A DNA stretch of 64,000 nucleotides from Aggregicoccus sp. 17bor-14 (GTDB lineage Bacteria; Myxococcota; Myxococcia; Myxococcales; Myxococcaceae): positions 181,793 to 245,792 of the forward strand of contig NZ_VJZZ01000009.1 in the NCBI RefSeq assembly GCF_009659535.1. The letters run 5' to 3'. Shown piece by piece: positions 53,445 through 64,000 of the stretch. Below the pieces are notes generated by a model. The model saw nothing but the letters and a program-made list of their open reading frames with translations. It searched no databases and was not told the origin of the DNA. A program made the translations under genes and the position numbers. The first letter of the stretch is position 1. Each line of letters starts with the position of its first letter.

Positions 53445-54464
53445 ATGAAGGCGATGATCCTCTGCGCAGGACTGGGCACGCGCCTGCGCCCGCTCACCGA
53501 GCGCTGGCCCAAGCCGGCGCTGCCCTTCCTCGGGGCGCCGCTCATCCGCTACCACCTGGCCGTGCTGCAGCGCGCGGGCGTCACGGCGGTGGGCATCAAC
53601 ACCCACCACCTGCCCGCGGTGATGGCGGCCACGGCGCGCGCGGAGTGTGCGCGCCTCGGGCTCTCGCTGCACGTGGTGCACGAGCCGGTCATCCAGGGCA
53701 CCGGCGGCGGCATCCGCGGCCTGCGCAGCTTCCTCGCGGAGGGCGGCGAGGACTTCTTCGTCTTCAACGGGGACATCCTCTTCCCGGTGGACCTGCGCCC
53801 CGTGCTCGCGGCGCACCGCGCCTCGGGCGCCGCGGCGACCATGCTGCTCATGCCGCTGCCTGCCGGTGAGACGTACGCCGCGGTGGAGTGCGACGCCTCG
53901 GGGCGGGTGCGCCGCATCGCCGGGCACGGGCCGGGCGGCGGAGCCGGACCGCTCACGCCGTGGCACTTCACCGGCGTGCACGTGATGAGCCCGCGCGTCT
54001 TCGACTTCATGCGTCCCGAGGGCGCCGAGGACATCAACCGCGAGGTGTACGTGCGGATGATGGAGGCGGGGCTCGCGCTGCGCGGGCACGAGGTGCGCGC
54101 GTACTGGTCGGACCTCGGCACCCCCTCTCGCTACCTCGCCACGGTGCAGGACGTGCTCTCCGGGCGCGCCGAGCTCTCGGGCCTGGGGGCGGCCTCGCCG
54201 CTCGCGCGGGGCAGCGGACCCGTGTGGGCCGAGCCGGACGCGCGGCTCGAGGGTGTGGAGCGCGGCGGCCCCGCCTACGTGGGCGCGGGCGCGCAGCTCT
54301 CGCCCGGGGTGCACCTGGGCGCGGGCGTGTCCGTCGGGGCGGGGGCGCGCGTGGGCGCAGGCGCCCGGCTCACGCGGGCGGCGGTGTTCGAGGAGACCGA
54401 GGTGGCGGCGGGCGAGCAGCTCGAGTCGGTGCTCGCCTGGGGCCCGCACCGGGTGCCTGCGTAG
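53445..54464 (+). CDS. murU: MurU-like MurNAc-1-phosphate uridylyltransferase with extended C-terminus
   Basis: 339 residues; canonical MurU has about 225. Seen: ILCAGLGTRLRPLTERWPKPALPFLG (nucleotidyltransferase signature), NTHHLPAVM, FVFNGDILFPVDL, and HVMSPRVFDFM. After about residue 230 the C-terminal part has gly-rich repeats (VGAGAQLSPGVHLGAGVSVGAGARVGAGARLTR) like a left-handed beta-helix. MurU makes UDP-MurNAc from MurNAc-1-P. In operon with amgK. Confidence 0.86.
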   Translation: MKAMILCAGLGTRLRPLTERWPKPALPFLGAPLIRYHLAVLQRAGVTAVGINTHHLPAVMAATARAECARLGLSLHVVHEPVIQGTGGGIRGLRSFLAEGGEDFFVFNGDILFPVDLRPVLAAHRASGAAATMLLMPLPAGETYAAVECDASGRVRRIAGHGPGGGAGPLTPWHFTGVHVMSPRVFDFMRPEGAEDINREVYVRMMEAGLALRGHEVRAYWSDLGTPSRYLATVQDVLSGRAELSGLGAASPLARGSGPVWAEPDARLEGVERGGPAYVGAGAQLSPGVHLGAGVSVGAGARVGAGARLTRAAVFEETEVAAGEQLESVLAWGPHRVPA

Positions 54465-54491
54465 CGCTCTGGGGAGCGAGGCTGCCGGGGC

Positions 54492-55256
54492 CTACTGCGC
54501 CCGGTAGCGCGCCAGCACGCAGGTGATGTTGTCGGTGCCGCCGGCGGCGTTCGCCTTCTCGATGAGCTGCTCGCACGCCTTCTCGAGGTCCGCCACCCGC
54601 TGCAGGGTGGACTGGATCTCCGCGTCGCTCACCATGCCGCTGAGCCCGTCCGAGCAGAGCAGGAAGGTGTCGCCCTCGCGCGGCTCCACGCGGGCCACGT
54701 CCACCTGCACGGTGTCCTTCATCCCCAGGGCGCGCACGATCACGTTCTTGTGGGGAAAGCTCTCGATCTCCTGCGGCGTGAGCTTCTTCGCCTTCAGGTA
54801 GTCGTTGAGCAGCGAGTGGTCCTCGGTGAGCTGCGAGAGCTGGCCCGCGCGGAAGAGGTACACGCGGCTGTCGCCCACGTGGCCCACGTACACGGCGGCC
54901 GGCGTGAAGTGCACGCTCACCAGCGTGGTGCCCATGCCCTTGTAGCGGGCCTCGGTGCTGGAGCGCTCGTAGATGCGCGCGTTGGCGAGCTTGATGCCCG
55001 TGGCGAGCCGGTTCTCGTCGTAGTTGCGGCTCTTCTCCATCTTGAAGGGCCAGGTCACGTCCTGGTCCCCCGCGGTGAGGCGGAAGAACTCCGCCATCTC
55101 GTCCACGGCGATCTTCGAGGCGATCTCTCCGGAGGAGTGGCCGCCCATCCCGTCCGCCACGCAGAAGAGCCGCTCGTCCGGCAGCACGAGGAAGTTGTCC
55201 TCGTTGTGGCTCCGCTTCATCCCGACGTGGGTGCTGCCGGCGACCTCGATGCGCAT
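54492..55256 (-). CDS. PP2C-type serine/threonine protein phosphatase
   Basis: 254 residues, the size of Stp1/PrpC. Seen: NEDNF, FCVADGMGGHSSGEIAS, GTTLVSVHFTP, VGHVGDSRVYLFR, LTEDHSLLNDYL, LLCSDGLSGMVSD and GGTDNITCVLARY, all metal-binding PP2C motifs. It probably reverses Ser/Thr kinase signalling, which FHA proteins in this window could read. ATG 55256 is taken; a longer form begins at 55271. A hairpin lies 31-52 bases upstream of the ATG. Confidence 0.94.
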   Translation of the reverse strand: MRIEVAGSTHVGMKRSHNEDNFLVLPDERLFCVADGMGGHSSGEIASKIAVDEMAEFFRLTAGDQDVTWPFKMEKSRNYDENRLATGIKLANARIYERSSTEARYKGMGTTLVSVHFTPAAVYVGHVGDSRVYLFRAGQLSQLTEDHSLLNDYLKAKKLTPQEIESFPHKNVIVRALGMKDTVQVDVARVEPREGDTFLLCSDGLSGMVSDAEIQSTLQRVADLEKACEQLIEKANAAGGTDNITCVLARYRAQ

Positions 55257-55286
55257 GCTCGTGAGACCCAAGAGGGATGGGGGCAG

Positions 55287-55308
55287 CCTCGCCCGGAAGC
55301 GGGCGAGG
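55287..55308 (-). promoter_or_regulatory. Perfect 9-base-stem hairpin in the leader of the PP2C gene
   Basis: CCTCGCCCG and CGGGCGAGG around a 4-base loop. On the minus strand it would lie in the PP2C leader; TTGACC-17-TTAACC just upstream could be the promoter. It may alternatively be a terminator for DUF192 transcription; there is no clear T run. Confidence 0.4.
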
Positions 55309-55360
55309 TTAACAAAGCGGAAAGAAACGGGTCAAAGCTCCCGTAACCGCAACTCGCGCC

Positions 55361-55717
55361 TCAGTCGACCTTCTCGAAGCGCAACCGGTCACCCTCGCAG
55401 GTCCCGCTCGCCGCGAGCGTGCCCGCGGGCAGCTCCAGCACGGAGCGCGCCCGGCGAGGCCCCGAGGCCGCGCGCCAGGGGGGCAGGGCGCCCACCTGCC
55501 GCACCACGACCCCGTCGGCGTCGAGGAAGGCCACGTCGATGGCCATGCGCATGAAGAAGGTGTGGATGGAGCCGCAGGGCTCGATGAGCAGGCCCTCGCC
55601 CATGGGCAGGCTCGCGCGGCCGAGCAGTCCCACCAGCCGCTTCAGGAAGGACGAGGCGCGCAGGGCGCGATCTGCCAGGATGCGGTCCCGCGTGACGTTC
55701 CTCACCTTCAGGCGCAT
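55361..55717 (-). CDS. DUF192 family protein
   Basis: 118 residues. Seen: SSFLKRLVGLLGRASLPMGEGLLIEPCGSIHTFFMRMAIDVAFLDADGVVV followed by SVLELPAGTLA, matching the DUF192 pattern. Its biochemical role is not established. No signal peptide is visible. It is divergent from trmL with a 16-base gap, and precedes the PP2C gene on the same strand. Confidence 0.85.
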   Translation of the reverse strand: MRLKVRNVTRDRILADRALRASSFLKRLVGLLGRASLPMGEGLLIEPCGSIHTFFMRMAIDVAFLDADGVVVRQVGALPPWRAASGPRRARSVLELPAGTLAASGTCEGDRLRFEKVD

Positions 55718-55733
55718 GCCTGCCTTCTAGCCC

Positions 55734-56228
55734 ATGCTCGAGCCCCTCGCGCAGCCCTTCCACCTCGTGCTGGTGGCCCCGCAGATTCCGCCCAACACCG
55801 GCAACGTGGCGCGCCTGTGCGCCGTCACCGGCTGCCGCCTCATCCTCGTGGAGCCGCTCGGCTTCTCCATCGCGGACCGCGACCTGAAGCGCGCCGGGCT
55901 CGACTACTGGGACAAGGTGTTCCTCGCGCTCTACCCCTCGTTCGACGCCTACGTCGCCGCGTTCCCGCAGGCCCGCCGCTGGCTCTTCTCCGCGCGCGCG
56001 AGCACCTCGCTCTACGCCGCGCGCTTCAGTCCCGGCGACCACCTCGTCTTCGGCGCCGAGACCACCGGGCTGCCCCCCGAGGTCATGCAGTCGGGTGTGG
56101 GTGAAGCCCTGACCATCCCGATGCTCCCGGAGCGCCGCAGCCTCAACCTGTCCACCTCGGTAGGCATCGCCACCTACGAGGCCCTGCGCCAGGTGCAGCT
56201 GAGCAGGCAGGCAGACCCCACAAGTTGA
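55734..56228 (+). CDS. trmL: tRNA (cytidine/uridine-34-2'-O)-methyltransferase TrmL
   Basis: 164 residues, SPOUT fold. Seen: HLVLVAPQIPPNTGNVARLCAVTGCRLILVEPLGF, LDYWDKV, LVFGAETTGLPPEV, and the knot region MLPERRSLNLSTSVGIATYEALRQ. It modifies the wobble base of tRNA-Leu. The next gene starts 34 bases later. Confidence 0.95.
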   Translation: MLEPLAQPFHLVLVAPQIPPNTGNVARLCAVTGCRLILVEPLGFSIADRDLKRAGLDYWDKVFLALYPSFDAYVAAFPQARRWLFSARASTSLYAARFSPGDHLVFGAETTGLPPEVMQSGVGEALTIPMLPERRSLNLSTSVGIATYEALRQVQLSRQADPTS

Positions 56229-56262
56229 GAGAAGGGCAGGAGGCACTACACTGCGGCGGTCC

Positions 56263-59200
56263 ATGTCCTCCTCGCAGGTCGCCGAAGCGCTGTACGCCGT
56301 CCACCGGAACCGGGCCACGGGGGCGCTCACCCTGCGCGCCGGGAGCCGGGAGGCGCGGCTGCTCGTGCGCGAGGGCGACCTCGTCGGCGCGCAGCTCGGC
56401 TTCGGCCACCAGTCCGCGGCGCAGGCGCTGCTGCAGTCCGGCCGCCTGAGCCCCGCGCAGCTGGATGCGCTGTGGGCCCGCGGCAGCGCGGGGAGCGTGG
56501 ACGAGGAGCTGCTCGAGGAGCTCGGGCTGTCCGCGGAGGAGCTCACCCATGCCCAGGCGCTCGCGCAGGTGCGCCGGCTGAGCCAGCTCGCCGAGAGCGC
56601 GCAGTTCGAGGCGGGCGCGGTGCAGGGCGCCTTCGCCCCCATCGCGAGCACCCGCGTGGTGCGGGCGGCGCTGGATGCTCCGCCCGGCGTGGTGCAGCGC
56701 GTGTACCGCTGCGCGGACGTCGAGCGCTGCAGCCCGTGGCTCCACGACGCGGGCGAGCGCAGCGCCCTCGCAGAGCTCACCGAGTTCCGGCGCATCGAGC
56801 CGCTCGCGGCCGAGTTCGCGGCACTGCTGGCGTTGCTCGAGCGCGAGGGCTGCGTCGAGTCCCTCACCGTGGACGCGTGGGAGGCGCGCGAGGCCGAGCG
56901 GCGCGCGGAGCTGGAGCGCCAGGAGCAGGCGCGGCTCGCCGAAGAGGCACGCCTCGCGGAAGAGCTTCGTCTCGCGGAGGAGGCCCGGCTTACAGAGGAG
57001 CGCCGACTCGCTGAGGAGGCTCGTCTCGCCGAGGAAGCGCGCCTCGCCGAAGAGGCGCGGCTCGCGGAGGAGGCTCGCGTCGCCGAAGAGCTCCGCGCAG
57101 CGGAGGAGGCGCGCCGGGCCGAGGAGCTCCGCCGTGCAGAGGAGGCGCGGCGCGCCGAAGAGGCGCTGCGTGCCGAGCAGGCGCGACTCGCTGAGGAGGC
57201 ACGCCGGGCCGAAGAGGCGCGTGTCGCCGAAGAGGCTCGCCTGGCAGAAGCCGCGCGGCTTGCTGAGGAACTGCGACTGGCCGAGGAGTCTCGTCTCGCG
57301 GAGGAGGCCCGCCTCGCCGAAGAGGCGCGACGGGCAGAGGAGGCGCGCGTTGCGGAAGCGGCGCGCCTGGCCGAGGAGGCGCGCGCAGCGGAAGAGGCGC
57401 GCCTTGCCGAGCTGGCTCGTGCCGCGGAGGCGGCTCGGATCGAAGAGCAGCTGCGCGCCGAAGCGGCACGGCTCGAGGCCGAGCGCGTGGCCGAAGCGGA
57501 GCGCGTTGCGGAGGCCGCTCGCGTGGCCGAGGCGCAGCGTCTCGCCGAGGAGGAGCGCCGGCTTGAGAAGGAGGCCCGCGCCGCCGAGGCGCTCCGTCTC
57601 GCCGAGGAAGCAGCGCGTCGCGAGCGCGAGCGTCTCGCGGCGGAAGCGCAGGCCGCAGAGGAAGCGCGGATTGCCGCGGCAGCCCGTGAGGCCGCGGAGC
57701 GTTACGCCGCCGAGCTGGCGCGTCGGGCCGAGGAGGCGCTCCAGGCCGAGCAGGCGCGTTTCGCCGAAGAGGCCCGCCTCGCGGAGCTCGCTCGCAAGGC
57801 CGAGGAGGCCCGCGCAGCGGAAGCGGCGCGCCTGGCCGAAGAGGCCCGCCTCGCAGACGAGGCGCGCCGGGCCGAGGCTGCACGGCTCGCAGAAGAGGCC
57901 CGCCTCGCCGAAGAGGCGCGTCTCGCCCACGAGGCGCACCTCGCAGCGCAGGCGCGTCTGGCCGAAGAGGCCCGCCTCGCTCGCGAGGCACAGCTCGCCG
58001 AAGAGGCCCGCTTCGCGGAGGAGGCTCGACTCGCCGAGGAGGCCCGTCAGGCCGAAGCGGCTCGCCTCGCGGAGGAGGCCTTCCTCGCAGAGCAGGTGCG
58101 CCTCGCCGAGGAGGCGCGCGCTGCCGAGGCGGCCCTCGCCGCGGAGCAGGCGCGGCTCGCAGAAGCGGTGCGTGCCCAGGAGGCCGCGCGCCACGCCGAG
58201 GCGCTGCGCCAGGCGGAGGAGACCCAGCGCGTGCAGGCGGCGCTCGAGGCCGAGCACGCCCGCCGGGAGGCCGCGGAGCGCGACGCAGAGGCTGCGCGGC
58301 TCGCGCAGCTGCGCCTCGACTGGGAGCAACACCAGGAGGAGCAGCGCAGGCGCAGCGTGCCGGCGCCGCGTCGCACCCCGCCTCCGACGCTGTTCCCCGT
58401 GGACGCAGGTGCCCCGGTCACCGCGCAGTCGGAGCCGGAGATCCTCCCGGTCACGGAGCTGCTCACGGCCGACGACGACGTCCTGACGGGCTCGTGGGGC
58501 GATGCGATCGCGCCCGTGCAGGCGGCCCAGGAGACGCAGGCCCTGCGCGATGCGCGCCAGCGTGCGCAGGACGCCCTGCTGCACGACATGCAGGAGGCAC
58601 TGCGCCGCGCGGGGGCGGGCTCCTCGCCCCTGGAGGCGTGGCTCGCGGATGGCCCCACGGCTCCGCCGCGCCCCGCGCCTGCTGCGCCCTCTGCAGAGGA
58701 GCTCCCGACGCTGGACCTGAGCTCCGTCGAGCCTCCGGTGCTCGAGGCGGAGCCCCTGCCCACCGAGCCCGAGCTCCCTGCCGCGGACGCGCCGAGCGCC
58801 TCCGCCGCGAACGTCGAGGACGCGTGGACGCAGGTCCCGGCGTCGGTGCCGCAGCCCCTGTTTCTCGGGCCTTCGGCGCAGGCGCCCGGGGAGGACGACC
58901 TGTGGCGCATCGTCTCCGAGCCGCGGGGCGGTCAGCCGCAGAGCCTCTCCTCCTCGTTCGACGCGGTCTTCGAGCAGGTGGACGCGAACCTCGAGGCGCT
59001 CGTCGGCTTCGAGCAGCTCACGGCCGAGGCGGAGGTGCTGCCGGTCGAGGCCATCGTCGAGGCAGAGGTCGAGCTGGCGACGACGGGTGACAACGGCACC
59101 GTTTCTGGAGACACTGCACCCCTGGACGACCCCGGGATGCAGGACTCCTGGGGGTTCGACGAGGACGACGTGGGGGACCCCAACAATCCGGAAGACGCGG

Positions 59201-60075
59201 CGCGGATGCGCCGGCAGCGGCTGCTTCGCCGTGCCATGGAGAACATGGGCGCGCTGCCGTCGCGCCCCGGCGAGCCTCCTGCGCCTGCCCCGGTGCCGGC
59301 GGCCGCAGCGCCTGCCGCCGCCTCCAGTCCGGCGACCGCCGCCACTGCCCCCAGCGCGGAAGAGGGAAAGCTCGCCGCGCAGATCGAGCAGCGCTTCGCC
59401 GCGCTGCGCGGCCCGCGCGACCACTTCGCGGTGCTCGGGCTCGCGCCCCAGGCAGGCCGCGATCAGGTGAAGACGGCGTTCCTCTCGCTCGCCAAGGTGT
59501 TCCACCCGGACCGCCTGCCCCCGGCGCTCTCGGCGCTCGCGCCGAAGATGACCTCGGTGTTCGAGTCCATCCGCGAGGCCTACGAGGTCCTCTACGACGA
59601 CGCGAAGCGCCAGGCCTACCTGCAGCAGCTCGCGCGCGCCCAGGCCACCGCGGCGCCCAAGCCCCCGGCCAACGCCACCGAGGCCGCCGCGGACTTCTTC
59701 AAGCGGGGCGAGGCCCTGCTGCGCAAGCGCGAGTTCGCCCAGGCCGAGGAGCTCTACGGCCGCGCGCACCAGGCGGACCCCAAGCCGCTGTACCTCGCGG
59801 CGCGCGCCTGGGCGCTGTACATGGACCCCCAGCGCAAGGGCGAGATCCCGCGCGCGAAGCAGATGATGGCGGATGCCGTGCGCGCGGAACCTACCTGTGA
59901 CCGCGCGCACTACCAGCTGGGGGTGATCGCCCGGGTCGAGAACGACGCGGATCGCGCCGAGCGCCACTTCCGGCTCGCGGTCCAGGCGAACCCCAAGCAC
60001 CTCGAGGCGAACCAGGAGCTGCGCCTCATCGAGATGCGCAAGGGGAAGGCCCCCAAGAAGGGCCTGTTCCGCTAG
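56263..60075 (+). CDS. Large protein with hexad-repeat helix and C-terminal J domain plus TPR
   Basis: 1270 residues. Seen: an N-terminal region (1-205) with a DUF4388-like start (VAEALYAVHRNRATGALTLRAGSREARLLVREGDLVGAQLGF); a long charged helix at about 207-696 built from six-residue units of the form RLAEEA with variants; an Ala/Pro/Glu-rich linker to about 1040; a J domain (about 1047-1125) with HPD at 1081-1083; and TPR units to the end (EELYGRAHQADPKPLYLAARAWALYMDP, RAEPTCDRAHYQLGVIARV). J domains stimulate Hsp70, so a DnaK-linked scaffold is plausible. No signal peptide or membrane segment. Confidence 0.9.
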   Translation: MSSSQVAEALYAVHRNRATGALTLRAGSREARLLVREGDLVGAQLGFGHQSAAQALLQSGRLSPAQLDALWARGSAGSVDEELLEELGLSAEELTHAQALAQVRRLSQLAESAQFEAGAVQGAFAPIASTRVVRAALDAPPGVVQRVYRCADVERCSPWLHDAGERSALAELTEFRRIEPLAAEFAALLALLEREGCVESLTVDAWEAREAERRAELERQEQARLAEEARLAEELRLAEEARLTEERRLAEEARLAEEARLAEEARLAEEARVAEELRAAEEARRAEELRRAEEARRAEEALRAEQARLAEEARRAEEARVAEEARLAEAARLAEELRLAEESRLAEEARLAEEARRAEEARVAEAARLAEEARAAEEARLAELARAAEAARIEEQLRAEAARLEAERVAEAERVAEAARVAEAQRLAEEERRLEKEARAAEALRLAEEAARRERERLAAEAQAAEEARIAAAAREAAERYAAELARRAEEALQAEQARFAEEARLAELARKAEEARAAEAARLAEEARLADEARRAEAARLAEEARLAEEARLAHEAHLAAQARLAEEARLAREAQLAEEARFAEEARLAEEARQAEAARLAEEAFLAEQVRLAEEARAAEAALAAEQARLAEAVRAQEAARHAEALRQAEETQRVQAALEAEHARREAAERDAEAARLAQLRLDWEQHQEEQRRRSVPAPRRTPPPTLFPVDAGAPVTAQSEPEILPVTELLTADDDVLTGSWGDAIAPVQAAQETQALRDARQRAQDALLHDMQEALRRAGAGSSPLEAWLADGPTAPPRPAPAAPSAEELPTLDLSSVEPPVLEAEPLPTEPELPAADAPSASAANVEDAWTQVPASVPQPLFLGPSAQAPGEDDLWRIVSEPRGGQPQSLSSSFDAVFEQVDANLEALVGFEQLTAEAEVLPVEAIVEAEVELATTGDNGTVSGDTAPLDDPGMQDSWGFDEDDVGDPNNPEDAARMRRQRLLRRAMENMGALPSRPGEPPAPAPVPAAAAPAAASSPATAATAPSAEEGKLAAQIEQRFAALRGPRDHFAVLGLAPQAGRDQVKTAFLSLAKVFHPDRLPPALSALAPKMTSVFESIREAYEVLYDDAKRQAYLQQLARAQATAAPKPPANATEAAADFFKRGEALLRKREFAQAEELYGRAHQADPKPLYLAARAWALYMDPQRKGEIPRAKQMMADAVRAEPTCDRAHYQLGVIARVENDADRAERHFRLAVQANPKHLEANQELRLIEMRKGKAPKKGLFR
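56881..58350 (+). repeat. 18-base tandem repeat region encoding hexads (consensus RLAEEA)
   Basis: About 490 residues. The period is six residues, not the seven of a coiled coil. Units differ mainly at the R, L and E positions and by synonymous codons, so the array looks old rather than freshly expanded. Confidence 0.85.
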
Positions 60076-60131
60076 GTGCGGGGCCGTCCGCAGGGCAGGG
60101 AGCCGGTCATGGCCCCGAGCCCCCGCAGCCG

Positions 60132-60161
60132 TTGACAGCGTGCAACGCGCAACGTGATCAT
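60132..60161 (+). promoter_or_regulatory. Candidate promoter of the response regulator-DUF4388-TPR gene
   Basis: TTGACA (60132-60137, perfect consensus) and GATCAT (60156-60161, 4 of 6), spacer 18. It is about 60 bases upstream of the GTG at 60223. Confidence 0.45.
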
Positions 60162-60222
60162 CCCGCCTCTCCTCGCGCCCGGCTTTCTCCTCGGTAGCGC
60201 CGGCAGCGAAAGGTAAGCACAC

Positions 60223-62886
<2,664 letters not shown>

Positions 62887-62911
62887 CCGGGCGGCGTGTT
62901 AACCCCAGGCC

Positions 62912-63910
62912 GTGCTCGTACTCGGCCTGGAGACCTCCTGCGATGAGACCGCTGCGGCGCTGGTAGAGGACGGCCGGCGCGTGCTCTCCGACGTCGTGTC
63001 CACCCAGGTGGACATCCACCGGCGCTGGGGTGGGGTGGTGCCGGAGCTCGCCAGCCGCAACCACGTGGTGCAGGTGATGCCGGTGCTGCACGAGGCGCTC
63101 ACGCGCGCGGGCAAGCGCCTGGACGACGTGGACCTCATCGCCGTCACCTCGGGCCCCGGCCTCATCGGCGCGCTGCTGGTGGGCCTGCAGGTGGCCAAGA
63201 GCCTCAGCCTCGCCACCGGCAAGCCCTTCGTGGGCGCGAACCACCTCGAGGGCCACCTGCTGGCCATCCGCCTCCTGGAGGACGCGCCCGAGCCTCCCTT
63301 CCTCGGGATGGTGGTCAGCGGCGGCCACACCAGCCTCTACGAGGTGCAGGCCTACGGGCGCTACCGCCTGGTGGGCAGCACCCGCGACGACGCGGCCGGC
63401 GAGGCCTTCGACAAGACGGCGCGCATCCTCGGGCTGCCGTACCCGGGCGGGCTGCCCATCGATCAGCTCGCCCAGAAGGGCGACCCCACGGCCATCCGCT
63501 TTCCGCGCGCGCTGCCGCAGACGGACCACTTCGACTGGTCCTTCAGCGGGCTGAAGACCTCGGTGCTGCACCACGTGAAGAAGCACGGCGTGCCGCAGGG
63601 CCAGGCGCTCGCGGACCTGTGCGCGAGCTTCCAGGAGGCCGTGGCGGACAGCCTCAGCCGCAAGTTCGTGCTCGCGGCGAAGCGCCTCGGCCTCACGCAG
63701 CTGGTGGTGTGCGGCGGCGTGGCGGCCAACTCGCGGCTGCGCAGCCTGTGCCAGGAGCGCGCCGAGGAGCGGGGCCTGAAGCTGTTCCTCCCGCCGGTGC
63801 GCCTGTGCACGGACAACGGCGCGATGATCGCGGTCGCCGGCTACGAGGCGTGGCGGCGCGGACTGCGCGGCGACTTCCGCCTCGCGGCGGACCCCGCCTG
63901 GCGCATGTGA
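62912..63910 (+). CDS. tsaD: tRNA N6-adenosine threonylcarbamoyltransferase TsaD
   Basis: 332 residues. Seen: LGLETSCDETAAALVEDG at the N-terminus, VPELASRNHV, NHLEGHLLA (metal-binding HxxxH), MVVSGGHTSL, VVCGGVAANSRL and LCTDNGAMIA. Forms the t6A37 modification in ANN-decoding tRNAs with TsaB and TsaE, which are not in this window. GTG 62912 is the natural start. rsmA follows after 10 bases. Confidence 0.96.
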   Translation: MLVLGLETSCDETAAALVEDGRRVLSDVVSTQVDIHRRWGGVVPELASRNHVVQVMPVLHEALTRAGKRLDDVDLIAVTSGPGLIGALLVGLQVAKSLSLATGKPFVGANHLEGHLLAIRLLEDAPEPPFLGMVVSGGHTSLYEVQAYGRYRLVGSTRDDAAGEAFDKTARILGLPYPGGLPIDQLAQKGDPTAIRFPRALPQTDHFDWSFSGLKTSVLHHVKKHGVPQGQALADLCASFQEAVADSLSRKFVLAAKRLGLTQLVVCGGVAANSRLRSLCQERAEERGLKLFLPPVRLCTDNGAMIAVAGYEAWRRGLRGDFRLAADPAWRM

Positions 63911-63920
63911 GGAAGGCCCC

Positions 63921-64000
63921 GTGACCCGCAGCTTCACCTTCGACTCCCCCCGAGACATCCTCAAGCGCCACGGCCTGCAGGCGAAGCACAGCTGGGGCCA
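63921..64000 (+). CDS. rsmA: 16S rRNA dimethyladenosine transferase RsmA, N-terminus only
   Basis: Only the first 26 codons are in the window: TRSFTFDSPRDILKRHGL followed by QAKHSWG, the beginning of the conserved KxxLGQNFL-type segment of RsmA/KsgA. GTG start with GGAAGG 10 bases ahead. Its placement right after tsaD is plausible. The family assignment rests on this short stretch. Confidence 0.75.
   Translation, partial: MTRSFTFDSPRDILKRHGLQAKHSWG

Noticed and set aside
56881-58350. CRISPR array or VNTR
   Set aside because: The 18-base units have no spacers, keep the reading frame and encode a helix; they are protein-coding repeats.

Overview
The window is very GC-rich; third codon positions are almost all G or C. 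Gene content points to a myxobacterium of the family Myxococcaceae: a complete dcw (division and cell wall) cluster, FHA, DUF4388 and TPR signalling proteins, a response regulator fused to an XRE-type helix-turn-helix, many lipoproteins, an AmgK/MurU pair and a c-type cytochrome-like lipoprotein. This assignment is an inference from gene content and codon use. I see no rRNA, tRNA, CRISPR array, insertion sequence, integrase or phage gene, and no gap between genes longer than 300 bases.

Layout. Positions 1-17246 hold the dcw cluster, all on the + strand: rsmH (cut by the window edge), ftsL, ftsI with a PASTA domain, murE, murF, mraY, murD, ftsW, murG, murC, murB, ftsQ, ftsA and ftsZ. Several genes overlap at ATGA or GTGA junctions. 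No D-Ala-D-Ala ligase gene sits between murB and ftsQ; the gap there holds several dyads. A strong terminator separates ftsA from ftsZ. Positions 17263-20284 hold a small unknown gene, a biotin carboxylase, a 70-residue biotin carrier and an enoyl-CoA hydratase. Positions 20300-28121 hold a response regulator/HTH protein, a double-FHA TPR membrane protein, a GT-C glycosyltransferase, an ABC-2 exporter pair and an SPFH/zinc-ribbon protein.

Positions 28132-32293 hold a zinc-metallopeptidase lipoprotein, epmA, plsC and ppa. Positions 32375-35595 form a compact NAD-salvage operon (pncB, a nicotinamidase-like hydrolase and an NrtR-like Nudix regulator) with a 10-bp-arm palindrome over the likely -35 box. 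Positions 35592-45368 are mixed: an outer-membrane-like protein with a CX4CH lipoprotein, a methyltransferase-like protein, an FHA protein, two rRNA methyltransferases, DUF1499, fxsA, a UdgX-type uracil-DNA glycosylase broken by an in-frame amber codon, and a PLP enzyme of the transsulfuration family.

Positions 45441-56228 hold a LysR regulator divergent from an NmrA-like reductase with a T-N11-A dyad between them, a probably frameshifted lipoprotein/ChaN-like gene, an amidase, cystathionine beta-synthase, amgK-murU (cell-wall sugar salvage), a PP2C phosphatase, DUF192 and trmL. Positions 56263-64000 hold a 1270-residue protein with a ~490-residue hexad-repeat helix and a J domain, a response regulator-DUF4388-TPR protein, tsaD and the start of rsmA.

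Themes: much of the window serves cell-wall synthesis and division (dcw) and cell-wall recycling (amgK-murU). The rest is cofactor and sulfur metabolism, RNA modification and intracellular signalling. The observations most worth following are the NrtR-like operon with its palindrome, the amber-interrupted udgX, the homopolymer frameshift near 47750, the dyads upstream of the response-regulator/HTH gene, and the hexad-repeat J-domain protein.
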